This document shows, piece after piece, positions 34,291 to 46,271 of a DNA stretch of 64,000 nt. A program made the translations under genes and the position numbers. Location: the NCBI GenBank assembly GCA_030704615.1, contig CM060732.1, positions 30,051,053-30,115,052 of the forward strand, read 5' to 3'. Position 1 is the first letter of the stretch, and every line of letters starts with the position of its first letter. Under the pieces are notes generated by a model that saw nothing but the letters and a program-made list of their open reading frames with translations, ran no database searches and was not told where the DNA came from. The DNA comes from Takakia lepidozioides. Lineage: Eukaryota; Streptophyta; Takakiopsida; Takakiales; Takakiaceae.

Positions 34291-34828
34291 TAAGAGCACT
34301 AGAAAAGTAGTGGTGATCTGTCTTGAGGGAAGGTGAACAAATATTGGCCACAATATAAAAAAATCAAGCAATAATGAGGCCATTGTATGATTTTGAACCC
34401 CCCCCAAAAAAAAAAAAACCCTGCAAATTAGGCGACATGCCACATTCCATAGTGTGATAATTGGAGAAGAGGAGGGGAATGAGATTGCAGCCGCCGCCAA
34501 ACACTTGTTTCTGTTGCCTCCTCCCCAAGGAGAGACCATGCCATTCTTTTTTCCTCACGTACCTTCGCCTTATCTATCAAGATAATATCTTTCCCAATAA
34601 ATAGCCATTTTCAGTATACTCCAGATTCTCATCCCTCTATTGTTACCCGTTCATTCATAACTTGGGGAGTGTTATAATTTCATGTATTTTCCCTTCGTAT
34701 TTATCCCTTTAGTTCTATTATATTCAATTCCTTTTCCGATTTATCCATTCAGCTTTATTATTTATATTCATTTTCTTTCAGTTTTATCAAAGTGACTTCC
34801 ATTATATATTCAGTTCCTTTCATTTAAA

Positions 34829-35042
34829 AAAAAAAAAAAGGGAAACAACAGCTCACAAATCTTGCCCCTTTGATATAGAGAGGAGAAAATAACCTCTCAG
34901 TAACCTCGCCATGAAGGCTTTCGGATGCCACACCGCACAGGGAAGGGGGAGAAGAGCTGACCACACCTATCAAGTAGCAGGATTTGACCCCAGAATCATC
35001 TGGGTGGCACTCACTGTACTTTACCAACTGGGCTACTGACAG
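34829..35042 (-). mobile_element. tRNA-derived SINE
   Basis: Read on the minus strand, an A box (TAGCCCAGTTGGTAAAG, about 35037-35021) is followed ~30 bp later by a B box (GGGGTCAAATC, 34991-34981), as in tRNA promoters. A body with AGAGGTTATTTTCTCCTC follows, and the element ends in a 13 bp T run (34841-34829). Some plant SINEs end in T tracts. The flanks are AT-rich with similar words (TTCCATTATAT), so a target duplication cannot be fixed. Confidence 0.7.
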
Positions 35043-35049
35043 TTTAATC

Positions 35050-36930
35050 ACATTGAGTTCCATTATATTGGGTTCCCTTCAGATTTATCCCTCCAATTCC
35101 ACATTCAATTTTATCTTTTGGCATTTGTTCTACGCATTTAGTTTATTATTATTATTTTATATTGAGGTGAAAACGTGAAAACATGCAAATTTAGATTCTA
35201 AATTTCATATTTACTTATTAATTGTTATCTTACACTGTCAGTGCTGACAGTTCTGATTTACGTTTTAAATACCTTCATTTTTCTAAAAACTTTAATAATT
35301 TATTTTTCTTTTCATAAAATCAGGACCGAGGGCACTAGCATTTCAGTTTTGTAATTAGGGTGGAGCCGTTGTGCGACTAGCTGCTTGTTGTAAAATGTCT
35401 CCATCATATAATAAAAGCAATTACTGGTAGCTACATAACTAGGTGGAGCTACGGGGTCGAAATTTATAAAAGAAAAATAGATATGAAGTGAGATCGGACG
35501 CGGGGGACCACGTCTCTCCGTCACTTTCTGGCTCCAATATACTTAGGGCCCAACATGCGGCTCCTGCCCCACATCCAACGGCTGGGACTGCCCACAATCT
35601 TGACCGCGGCGGCCCCACTAAGGATGCCATCTGTGGCACCTACCCTACATCTTGTGGATGCAATCCTCAATTTATCATCCTCTTTTGCCTATACACCAAT
35701 AGGCTGCAATCTTGCCAAATATGCAAGGGCTGCCCTGGGTCTGCCAAATGGCGCACATCCAAGCCTTCTCTTCCAAAGGACCGGACTGTTACTCGCTACC
35801 AGGTTTAGTTCCTTAAAACAGTAATAATATATATATATACAGGTAAAATGAGAGGTAAAAGATGGGGACAGTTGGGCGCAGGACGCGGAGAGCGTACGGA
35901 GCAGTAAAGAGGCGTAAATGAGGGTTGACTGGCCCAGGCGGTACATAGCCTACAACTGAGGCATAAATGAGGGGTGACGGGCACAAGCGGTCGCCTATAA
36001 ATGGCGTTGAATAACCGCGCAACTACCCCGCCTGCATTTCCGCTCGCCCTTTATTGCCCTCCCGCTCACCTACTACCGCCCTGTCCCGGTCACCCACTAC
36101 ACCGCCTTTGTTCCCCATCCTGTGCGGAACGTCAAATTGGAGACTCTTCGTAAGCAATCTCGGTGAACTTGTTCCCTGTTATTTGGGGAACTTGAGCTAC
36201 CGGCGATGACCCACGATGCCGGTCGTCCCGACCGGCAGTAGCCGTTCAAAGTTTGATTGTGGCGCCCGCCCCTTCTGTCCAGCCCACCGGCTACCGCCGG
36301 TGCGGCATGACGATCCAGTGGTTTTATGCAGTGGCGAAACCGGTGCACATCGTGGCTATACGTCGCGCGACTGTTGTGGCGAAACTGGGGCGGGCAGGCA
36401 GCGGTAGCCTGAAAGGGCGACATTTGTAATGTGCCGCCGCCCACCGTATCTACGGCGCATCTGTCGGCATCTCCAGTCTCATCCAACGAATGAAGGGCCT
36501 GAATACATGTTCCATCATCCAACAGCTTTGGCCTAATTGCAGATGAAAAATGGGATGTACTCATTCATCACTGCACTGACATATGAAAGTGAAACGTTTT
36601 CATCCATGAATTGAGAAGTGTTTGCATGCATCCGGACGGGCCGGCAGCGGACTAAAGAACACAAACTTGTGTGTTTTTTGTTTTTTCTCTTTAATTAATA
36701 CTTGTGTTTTGTTTTCTCGTACTAAATAGATGGGTAAGCTCAATAATAAGTTGTATTAAACTGCAAAGGGAAGAGTGTTCAAGAGGCCCTTAGTATACCT
36801 ACTGACGCTAACTTCGGTTCCCTGGTTATTATATTAAATAAATAAATAAAAATAAAATAAAAAGAAAGGTTGAAATAAGAAAAGGCTTAAAAGGAGGCAA
36901 TAAAGGGGGGGAGTTAGTTGGCAGTTGGTG
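35050..36930. other. No convincing gene; AT-rich then GC-rich spacer
   Basis: 35050-35480 and 36650-36880 are AT-rich (AAATAAATAAATA near 36836). 35830-36000 has paired words GCGTAAATGAGGGTTGAC / GCATAAATGAGGGGTGAC about 60 bp apart. The 155-codon minus ORF at 36564-36097 lies in a GC-rich patch, has no motif and is not called. Confidence 0.4.
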
Positions 36931-36985
36931 CCGACTACACGGTGAGTATCCGACGTGGACGGCCGTCACGCTATCACATCAAGGC

Positions 36986-36986
36986 T

Positions 36987-37032
<46 letters not shown>
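36986..37032 (+). repeat. (CT)n microsatellite, about 46 bp
   Basis: An uninterrupted CT run, the longest microsatellite in the window. No CT-box lies next to it. Confidence 0.95.
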
Positions 37033-37037
<5 letters not shown>

Positions 37038-37039
37038 GG

Positions 37040-38940
37040 CTGGCTGTTGCGCGGCTTGGCAAATGCGGGGGAGCAGTGCGAGCTTGCTGGCAGTTTACAC
37101 AGAACAGAGTGGAGGAGTAGGAGTGGAAGACAGTAGAGAGAAGGTGTGATAGCGTTGGAATATGTGCGGTGTGTGGTATGGGGAGAGAGTGAGTAAGACA
37201 GGTCTCATTGGACTTTCCTGGCAAGAAGGTATTGGCTGCATGCCGAGGGGAACTGTAGAGGAGCTGGGTTGGTAGCTATTGGGACGAGCTCTGGAGCATA
37301 TCAGGTCCTTGGAGAAGGAGCTCATGTTGTCGAAGTTGAGGCCATTCGAGCTGGTTTAAGCGTCGCAGTGTTACAGAGTGAGTCTCTCTGCCTCTTCCCC
37401 ACTTCTCTTACGGTTTTAGTCCCTTTTTACCCTGTGCACGAAATAAACTTATTTTCTTGCTACATCTACGCGTCCTCGACGCTACAGTGTAAACATGGAA
37501 AGGACAGGGTACCCATATGCTGTAAAGCCCTTGTTCGTGAAGCTCCATAACAATGGCACTAGCATGCAGCGAAACCTCTGAAGAGATTGGCAGATATTGA
37601 GGACAGAAAACCAACCGATGTGCCGAGTCTTCTGTTTAGAGGTTCCGCACTGTACGATCAAGGTCAAATCTGTGGGGGAAGTGGAAGTGCTTACTGAATA
37701 TCCTGGGTGTTTGCTGGGGAATCTGTGAATGGGAGAGTCTTATTAAAGGGTCGTATTCATAATCCTCTCCCGCCAACCGGGTGTTGGATGAGGTTATGGG
37801 CCTCTCTCTCTCCCTCTCTACCTGTGCTATATGACGTTGGTCCTCTGGGTCTCCCGTGGATGTGGTATATTCTTTTATTTCTTTGCCTCTCCCTGTTCAA
37901 GAGGAAGGGCCTTGTAGTAGATTTGTTTCTTGTTACCTTCCTCCTGCAGCATCAGTTAAGTGTCACCGTTTTCAGTGGACCGCCAAGATGTATCCCCTTT
38001 CAAGAAGTATATATCCCCTTTCAGAAGCGTTCACCCTACGATGCCATGCCGGCCTCTGCAGTCCTGTGAGTGGGTTAGCAGCCCACCCAGTATATGGGCC
38101 TGATTTTTGTTGGAGCTGGCCAACTTTCTCAAAACCAACTCTGGTTCTGAATTATCTGGACAACAGAGCATCACTGGATGTTGAAAGGACCACCAATGGA
38201 TCGGACGCCCGGCCGGTCTTTGCAGGTGCCCAGTATCCATTTTCCTAAAACTAGAAGGAAGTCTGTAAGTAATACTAGGTTATGAGTGAATTTGAAGGGT
38301 TTTACAACGAAGGAGCTACATTGATGAAGGTAGCTGCTGGAGCTGGTGTCACTACTAGAGACTGAGCGCTTTCTGATTAAAACACTTTATTATGGCCCGT
38401 GGCATAGGAAATAGGAGGCTGATTGAGGAGGGCACCCAAAGCTCAAAGGACATGGGAATCACAGAAGTATAGGACCTGTTCAAAGTTTTTAGAATGAAAT
38501 TTAGTTCCACACCTGGGATATTCTCCAATAGGGTGTTGGAATCAGGGGCTCCTGATACTCCTCAAAAGTAGGTGCCTACGTAATCACCTTCGAAGAGGTG
38601 AGGCGCCCAGTGTCAACCTGGACAAGGTCAAACCCTTGGGTGGGGAAGACTTGCTGGACTTTTCTAAGGTCCAGAGGCTTTTACTGTACATTCTGCACAT
38701 TGGGAGGATTATCTATTTGTGAACTACATGTGCCGTGGCTGCCCCAGTTTCGAAGCCAACCACAGGAAGAGGGTACCGTGCAAACTCTGCAATGTCAAGC
38801 CTCACTTGCTTTTACTCATATTTGTATTAGTGGCCTTATGTGAACCACACTATTGTGTCACTCCTCATGGTATAGGGAATCTGTTGTATGACTAATCTAA
38901 CATGGGAGAAGTTCTTGTTCAGGTCAGGCAGAAAGCTTGG
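37040..38940. other. Unresolved stretch with exon-like pieces
   Basis: Plus-strand pieces such as GTSSGAYQVLGEGAHVVEVE (37279-37340) and IPFQKRSPYDAMPASAVL (about 38012-38066) are flanked by GT/AG-like words, but they do not chain into one frame and resemble nothing I know. A CTCTCTCTCCCTCTC tract lies at 37803. Confidence 0.25.
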
Positions 38941-38945
38941 AGGTC

Positions 38946-41476
38946 ATGTGGCCAGCTGAGAAAATGGGCATGATGATGAAGCTTCTACTTCTGCTTTTCA
39001 CAGCATCGATCCTACCGACTCAGACAGAGGCTGACTTAACAATACCCGGACTATCTGGAACAGGTGTTGACACCAAGCTGGCAGTTTGTAGAACATTTTA
39101 GTGTTTTCTCTGTCTGTCAGTCTGTCTGTCTGTTCCCTCTTGTTCCGCCCAAACTGAGCATGGGGCATATGGCCAGAAGCCCATGGCAAACAATGTCTTA
39201 TGAGTACTTCCTCTCTCTATGTCAACTGTCTCTCTTGCAACTCCATGTTCACAAGGCTGCTGCAAATGTCTTATGAGTATATCCTCTTTCTGTCTCTCAT
39301 AGGCCGTCTACCTGTGTACTAGTACCACAAGCAGCACTCTGTCTCCAATTGACATTGGGTTTTTCAACACACTCTTTTAATTTTACTACTAGAACCCAAG
39401 GGGCCTCTGCTCCTCCTCTGGACATACTAATCTCTGTCTTCTCTCTTCATTGGAGAACCTTCCAACCTAGTTTGAGAAGTCCAGTATCTGCTGAAACTGG
39501 AAGCCTCAATTATAAATGTTCCTTACATAACTCCCTATTTTCTCTGTGCCCTTTAGTGTGCCTGGCACTTTAATTAAAGCCAGTTGGGTCACATCGTTGG
39601 TGTGGGCTAGAGGAGTGGTGCTTTGAAACAACCTCATCCTTTCTAGGAGAAATGCCGATGCCAACCCATAAATCATCACTCAGTTCCCTGTTCCATAATT
39701 GATCTCAGGGGTCCAGGAGTGGCATGACAAGTTAGATTGGGTGGCTGAAAAAAAGACCATGTGAATGGGAGTATCCTGCAAGAGTTCACAATAGCCAATG
39801 TCATCGTAAATCAGTAAATTAGTAACATTCTCTCTTTCTCACATCCCTCCCTCCAGTCACCTTCCGGTAAGGATATTGTACTACATTTACCATCCTGTAC
39901 ATGAGAGCTTTCAAGGAAATCTCACCCGGTTTACTCAATTGCTTACTGGTTGTGTGCAGCCAATGGCTCATGCGCTAATGTCGATTGCCAAAAAGGCACA
40001 TGTTCCCCAAATACAGGGTCCATTATAGATCTTGTGGCCCCATATAAGTGCGAATGTGATCCAGGCTGGACCTCTTTTTTGTCCTTTTTTCCCTGCAACA
40101 TCCCAAACTGTGAGTTCCCTTTCCTTTGTCGCTCTCACTAGTGTCCTATCAGTACACAACCTTTCCACCCCCATCAGACCCTCCTTGTCTCTATGCACAT
40201 GGGTGGGGGTTCTATTGGTCTACATTGTTGCAATGTCTGGGCATTCACAGTTGTTGGGTTCGTACGTGAGGTGAAGGAGTGCATTGGCATTGTGTACAGT
40301 CAGTGAGGCCATATCTTTATCTGGTCCTTGAGGGGTAGTTGTCAGAAAATGGGTCGTGTCTCATTTGTACATCTTCACTCCGATAGACATGGGTTTTAAA
40401 TACCTGCAAAGGGTTGGTGTGGATGTGGTTGTCCGGCACAGGCACTTTGAATTTCAGTTGCACTGGCTCATCAGCTCCTGCTCCATCCTCTCCACCTTTA
40501 ACACCCACTACAAATGGTAAGTTTCAAAGATGCAATCATAACTACAAAGCTAAAGACTGTATATTTTTATTTGCTGCCAAAGGAAGTGAGCTGTGCAGAA
40601 GGTGAGGCAGTCAGGGCAAAACACAGTGGGGTGTCGGAGCTACCCTATGCTGTCAACCTATCTGTGATTGCATGCACACTTTGTCACCTTCTGCTCGGTA
40701 TCAACAGTCTGCTTTCCAGTTTGACAGGGTCAAGGGAAAAGTTTCTGTATCGATAGCATGTATTGGTTACGTGTTAATGACAGAAAGTGTTGGTGATCCT
40801 TTTGCAGCATGCCTTTGGCCTGGGATTTGTGGGCACGGGAAATGTCTCACTGAAAACAATGCCTCCCTCTTTTCTCCCTATACGTGCAGCTGTGATCCAG
40901 GGTACAGCAATCTCCTCAACATGACTGGGGGTCTTTGCGTCAGTAATTGTAAGACCTCTTCTACTTATGGATGGTTTTTTGACATGTAATGAGCAGCTTC
41001 TCTCTGACTTGCTCTTGCTCATAGTTGTGGAGACTGATATTCATTTCACCTTTTGGCACAACCTAGAAGATTCTCTCCAACCAAAAGGGCTGTATCCCAA
41101 GGGCGAGGCTACTGCATCTGTGTGATGATAAGTGCAACACCAAAGGAATATGGAATTGGTGTTTTTTCCAAGGTTTCTTGATGGCTTTACAATCTTGTGC
41201 GAGATAAAGCATGTTTGCTTGAACTTGTGAGGTTGTATGGCAGGTGAACTTGGAGCTGGTTGTTCTCAGCTTGGAATATCACTAGGAACGCCACCATCTG
41301 GGTCTTCAAATGGGAATGGGACCGCCGCCATGGCCCCTCCTCCTAATGCAGGTACCAGTCCTTCTAATGCAGCAACGCCCGAGTCCTCTTCCTCGGGCCA
41401 AAGTTCCCCTTCTCCTAGCACAGGTAGAGCAACACCCCAGTCCTCTTCCTCGGGCCACAGCTCCCCCTCCCCTTAG
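38946..41476 (+). CDS. Plant-type EGF-like secreted protein, 5 exons
   Basis: Exons 38946-39063, 39960-40109, 40442-40516, 40808-40948 and 41244-41476 sum to 717 nt (238 aa) with agreeing phases. A signal peptide (MMMKLLLLLFTASILPTQTEA) leads to a first EGF-like module (NGSCANVDCQKGTC...YKCECDPGWTSF...CNIPNC), completed across an intron by LNFSC. A Pro/Ser linker (APAPSSPPLTP) follows, then a second module (CLWPGICGHGKCL...YTCSCDPGYSNLLNMTGGLC) and CELGAGCSQLGI. The tail is Ser/Pro/Thr-rich (ESSSSGQSSPSPSTG), like arabinogalactan stretches. Family knowledge: land plants have small secreted or GPI-anchored proteins with this two-EGF layout and the NLLNMT sequence; their role is poorly known. 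No GPI-type hydrophobic end is seen. The tail is a 56 bp tandem duplication whose second copy gains a T that creates the stop. Confidence 0.78.
39131..39300 (+). repeat. CT-box element copy in intron 1 of the EGF gene
   Basis: GTTCCGCCCAAACTGAGC, CATATGGCCAGAAGCCCATG, GGCAAACAATGTCTTATGAG and then TCCTCTCTCTATG. A second shortened unit (CACAAGGCTGCTGCAAATG, TCTTATGAGTATATCCTC) ends near 39285. (CTGT)n precedes it. Confidence 0.6.
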
Positions 41477-41484
41477 CACAGGTA
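41370..41484 (+). repeat. 56 bp tandem duplication in the EGF gene tail
   Basis: Two units of the form GCAACRCC-GAGTCCTCTTCC-TCGGGCCA-AGCTCCCC-CCTAGCACAGGTAG follow each other. A one-base insertion (CCCCTTAGC for CCTAGC) in unit 2 puts TAG in frame. Confidence 0.8.
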
Positions 41485-41489
41485 GGTTT

Positions 41490-43980
41490 TCTTAGAATGA
41501 AGTTATTCCTTCCTCATCAACGAAACTTTTGGTCTCCTACAAACGACTCTGCATGGAATCCCATGTTTCTACCCTTGGATGATCCAAGGCTTTCTTATCA
41601 TGCAGTCCAGGCATCTTGCTTAGTTGGATAGGGGAAAACCTTTTCATTTCCTTGCAATCCCCCCACAAAGTGGAGGGCCTTTTCTCTCTAAGAGTTTAAA
41701 AGCCCCACACCCTGGGTCTAAGGCGACAATCCAAGGGCAAGTGAAGCATACTGCATTCATGTCTGTGTGGGAGGCCGGGAGAGTAGAGAGAGGTTTTGTG
41801 ATTGAATGTCACCCGTTGTAGCCAAACCCACTATGGAAAGGTGGTCGGTGGGTCAAGTTGTCAGTTAATGTGTGGGTAGCTAGGGATTTGGATTGGGGGA
41901 GGTTTGGCCCAGTTATGGCCGTTAGAAGGTACCCACCTTCCAAATGGAAGGCAGTAGCTCCTTCGGGGTAAAGTTACACCGTAATTTATGCTTGCTTGCT
42001 TGGCTGTAGTGTACCTTTGTGATTACTCCACAGTAGCCCAACTTGGACTTCTTTCTGATAGAGCAGAGCACTCTGTTACTGGTAGCTGCATACAAGGGCT
42101 ACTTAATGGATGGAACTTATCAGTCTTATTCCTGGACCTCATTTGAATTACCGGCAATAAGTCAAAGAAGGGAGGTCCAAACAAGCAGAAAAGTGGGTCA
42201 GTGCTATGAGTACGCCCGGTTAGCATTTGGAAGTACATAGCTCAACATTTACTTTCTTAAGAAAAGAAGTGCCATGCCTGTTTTACCTGCCATGGTAGTA
42301 GATCGGCATCCAGCGCATCCATGGGGAGGTGTTAAATGTACTTCTGCATCTGTTCAGGCAATTCTTTTCAGCCATGGACTGTCTGGATGTGGACAATCTG
42401 TTATTGGTTCTTAACCCAGTGAGTCCATTGTTGGGCTGACATCTAGGGAGAAATGCAGCTCAATGCAGATGTTGTGAGGAGCTCTGACTTTTAATGGGGG
42501 CTTTGTTGTGCGCAGGCTGGAGGCATTTACCTCTTGGCTTCTTCACAATAGGAGCTCTGGTGATCACGTTATTGTTGTTATCACTGTATTCGTGATAAAA
42601 AGAGCGATTCAGGTGATCGTGTAATTGTTCTTATCCTTTTATCGTGCTCCACAATAGCAGTTTTGATGATCATATTAATGTCCTTATCACTGTTGTGATC
42701 AATTATGAACGGTTTGTGCTGTGCATTAAACATGAATTTAGAGGGGTTCCAAGATACAATTACAGATGGTATTAGCTATTGAGTGCTTGAAGCTCAACAC
42801 GCAAACCATCAGAGATATACCATTGGCTTTCAATCGGACAGAGGGCTGGAGAAGGTTAGCCACAGATTCAGCAGTTTGGTGGATGTCTCTTTGTGACCTG
42901 ACAATCCTCATCAACCCCACTGCTCTCCAAATTGTAGCGAGTGTGTTTACTTGAGAGAGTGTGTTTACTTGAGAAAGGTCTGTGGTGAGGACTGAGATCT
43001 TTGTCAGATCCTCTTTGTTTGTGATTATTCATGTGAGCTGGTGACACCCACGTAATAAAATTCATTTGGTCTATCCTTTTCTAACATGATTGAGTGTTTT
43101 ATCACTTCAAAATGAGTATTCTTGAGTACCTTGGAGAAACAGAAAGTAGCATCTTCTCACAACAGATGGATCTTTCCTGCAATGGTATGAAGACATGAAG
43201 GAAGTGAAGGCATTTTCAGAATTCTGTCACTAGGGAGAAGTATAGGATTTTGTGCATGGCTTGACTCACCCTCTCAGCATTCATCTTTGTTGCCCATTTT
43301 CATCACTTGCCAGCACATTTGTTGAGTCAAATGGAAGGATTGGGTAGATTTTTATGTACTGTACAGCCAGGACCTCTCTGGTGTTGATGTCATGTTGGCC
43401 GAATCAATCTGTAATGTGCCAGAGCTATTCCTTGTTCTTAAGTATTTACATGGGTTCCAAACTGTGGTGACATAGCGTGTTGTGAGTCTGACATTTTTAG
43501 TCAGAAAGGTGCACCGCAAAATCCTTTCTCTCAGACTGAAAATGTGTGTGAAGATGATTCCTGGATCAAGGAAGATGAGTACCGAATGTTACTTCAACCA
43601 AGACTGCCCCCTCAATGAATGATCTGGAAGAGGAATAATTCTCACGAAAGTATGATGCACCAGCCACCAAGGCTATCAACAAAGGTTATTCTTTTGCAAC
43701 CATGCATTCAATGGCAATCTGCACTTATGCGAGACAGAGCTAATCCAACTAGTACACTTGCAATTGTCTCTTGAAACCATGCGCAGCTCACTTTGGTGCT
43801 TCACAGGTCATTCGAACATCGGGATTGGAACAGCAGTGTGCCCATCAACCAACAACATATATCCTCGTCCAGAAATTCGTCAGCTGACATCCATCGAAGG
43901 CTGGTCTGTTTGTTCTTGGTTCACCTAGAAGGTAACTCTTCAATGAAAGAGAGGAGAAGATGCAAACAGTGTAGAGATTG
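41490..43980. other. Spacer without a gene
   Basis: No chain of protein-like exons was found. 42555-42710 holds three loose repeats of GGTGATCACGTTATTGTT / TTATCACTG. Elsewhere only short shadow ORFs. Confidence 0.4.
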
Positions 43981-43982
43981 CA

Positions 43983-44277
43983 GTGGAGAGGATGCTAGAA
44001 GGACGACATACTAGTAAAACAGTAAAAACTTTACCAGAGGGAAGAGGTGGAGGAAAATTTGTGGTTGGAGGTGCGGTGAAAGAACCTTCAGATGGATGCA
44101 TCAACTTCATCCTCCACAGCCAGGCAGACATGGAAATCAAGAACAACATCTCCAGGGTTCATGGGAACCCTGGGGATGGATTTGGATGCCATCTGGACGA
44201 TGCTGTACTGAACAGCATCCAGCAACACAAGCCTTGGGCTCGGAATCCTCATTACTTCAAGAACATAAAGATTTCAG
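43983..44277 (+). pseudogene. CSN5: Lone exon resembling the N-terminus of COP9 signalosome subunit 5
   Basis: The frame reads DMEIKNNISRVHGNPGDGFG and DAVLNSIQQHKPWARNPHYF, then KNIKIS with a GTAAAT donor in phase 1. CSN5 has the same order just before its JAMM metalloprotease domain: a (W)ExxNNI helix, then an acidic residue, IQQ-KPW, DPxYFK, and IS-A with the split at the alanine codon. CSN5 is the deneddylase of the COP9 signalosome. The next exon, which would carry ALLKMVVHARSGG and the JAMM HxH, is not found downstream on this strand. Upstream of HSQAD the sequence (MLEGRHTSKTVKTLPEG) is unlike CSN5. A partial duplicate is more likely than an intact gene. Confidence 0.5.
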
Positions 44278-44855
44278 GTAAATATTCTCTTAAATCTTCA
44301 TCAACCCCTTATCTCGAACGAATACTAGCAGTATTTGAACAGCAGCCTTGAAAAGGACTGACTTGTGCTGATGTTTATCGCAGTTGAAATTTTTGTTTGC
44401 TCGGGTTACAATCTCGCATCAACATCATAGGGAAATCCTGGGCATAGCTGGTGCAAGAACCTGCCTTTCTTCATAAGCTCTTGATGGATTTGCCTCCATT
44501 TTAGCCAGATCACAGCTTTTGAGGCGTTTGATTGTTTGAATGAGCACCATGTAGCTTAAGCAGTTCTGTAGGATTTCTATGGAATGGAAGGAGTGCTCAT
44601 GACACCACTCCCATCTTCCTAGCTCTGCCTCGTGAGTATAAGTCTCTCTCTCTTAATGTCTATGGTGGCCCTGTTTCTCAAGTGCCTCAGCATTTCTAAC
44701 GTGCTTTTCACCAATTAAATTAAGTTCAGCCATTTGCTGCTCAACCGAAACTAGTCCTGTCTGTGATATGAACCTGCAAAACACACGACTTACATCGTTC
44801 AATTCTTAGTCCCGTCAATTTGATTGTCATAAAAACAGGCAACACACCACCCCCC

Positions 44856-45016
44856 CTCTTGCAGGGGAGGGAAGGTGGACTAGGGAATTCCCCAGAATGT
44901 CACTGCAGAGGGGGAAAGTGGAACAATCACATTGTTCCTCTTGCAGGGGAGGGAAGGTGGGCTAGGGAATTCCACAGAATGTCGCTGCAGAGGGGGAAAG
45001 TGGAACAATCACATGA
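44856..45016 (+). repeat. 82 bp tandem duplication
   Basis: CTCTTGCAGGGGAGGGAAGG starts at 44856 and again at 44938. Each unit includes CTAGGGAATTCC and AGAGGGGGAAAGTGGAACAA. The two units differ at about four positions. Confidence 0.9.
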
Positions 45017-45251
45017 ACAATGTGAAGGTTCATCAACAGACAGTGGGAGTCTTCAATCTCTAGCTTCTGCTATTCAACATTAAATCCAACCGGGAAGCTC
45101 AAAATGTCTATTCAACCTCAACATAAAAATATTTCCGTGATAAGAGTAATCCTTCAAACAAAGACAATCCAATCATCAATTGTGACAACGGTATATAAGA
45201 GGATATAGAGATACAGAAGCACAGAAGGAGGAAGAGAGGGGCACTGTGTAC

Positions 45252-46140
45252 CAGTTAAGAAGAAGGAAGAGAAGGCCTGCCATTGCTATGAGCAAAGATA
45301 CATGCAGTAATGGCATGATGCCTGTCGAATTCAAGGCCACTGGAAGCAACAGCAACAGTGATGCAGCCAAGGCCAGCAGCACCATTCTCAGTGTAGCCCA
45401 TGTCGGTGCCTGCACACACAAGGGATTTGATCTTGTCCATGCTATTGAGCAATCCAAACTTGTTTTGTGCAGCCACCTACAAACTACATACAAAGATGCT
45501 GCCACCTTTTAATCACTTCCAGACATCATCCGTACAAAGAATGCCAGGAATCAGATCATTAGGCAGCTCAGGAGGATCCATCTGCAATGGGCCTGAACAA
45601 TAGTTCTCAACCTCTCCTCTACAAAAAGGCTTTCCTTGTCCTCTAAGGGATGATCAAATTACCCTGCCTCCCTACCTCTCTGGCAGGCTCTCCAGATCCC
45701 TCATGAAGGCAGAGACTGGACTGATTCACAGGCCGATGCTAGAATCTGTCCTGTCCGTGCCATGCAAGAGCTGTAATCATTACAGTAGATCTGCATCAGC
45801 TGGGTCTATTCACACCTTGCAAGAGTTCTTAAAGTGGAAATGCTTCCCATTCAGGGTCTAGGACAAGAGTCGCGTACTTGGCCGGATACCCAGGTCCTGC
45901 AATCACACCGCAATACATACAGTGGAAACAACAGCTCGCATTTGATTTCAACATTTCACGACCAGAATGTCTAACACACAAATAAAAAGGGATGGAAAAG
46001 CTCCACAGGATGCGCACATTGACGCCGCCTGCCAGGGCTCCCAGCAGCACCGCCTCCCCGGAACTCGAAGTGGTCGCCCTGTTCCCCGTGCTGCCCATCT
46101 CTCCGGAACTGTCCTCCTCCAACCCATCTGGGTCCCCCAT
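45252..46140 (-). CDS. Pkr1-like V-ATPase assembly membrane protein, last exon not located
   Basis: Exon 1 (46140-46018) encodes MGDPDGLEEDSSGEMGSTG then SGEAVLLGALAGGVN. The donor is GTGCGC and the acceptor GTGTGTGCAG. Exon 2 (45409-45252) encodes APTWATLRMVLLALAASLLL, LLPVALNSTGIMPLLHV and SLLIAMAGLLFLLLN: two membrane helices separated by a short loop. The exon join gives GALAGGVN-APTW. As I recall the family, plant Pkr1-like proteins have a polar N-terminus, a G-ALASGVN-APTW junction and two helices, and act in the ER in V-ATPase assembly. The terminal exon after donor GTACAC (phase 2) was not found down to 44.8 kb, so the model is incomplete. An upstream acceptor at 46159 suggests a 5' intron. 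Confidence 0.55.
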
Positions 46141-46271
46141 GTCTGCACGATTGCTGCCCTGGAGGGAGGGAGGGAAGGAGGGAGGGAGAGGTCTGAGCTG
46201 GGTTTGTTTTTTCTTCTTTGGGGGTTTTGAACAGGGGACAGAGGCCAGAGAGAAACTGTATTTTGGATTAT

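Noticed and set aside
36097-36564. 155-codon minus-strand ORF
   Set aside because: It lies in a GC-rich patch with equally open antisense pieces, no motif and no splice neighbours.
37269-38250. A multi-exon gene between the CT microsatellite and the EGF gene
   Set aside because: Protein-like pieces exist but do not chain in phase or resemble any family, so only an unresolved entry was made.
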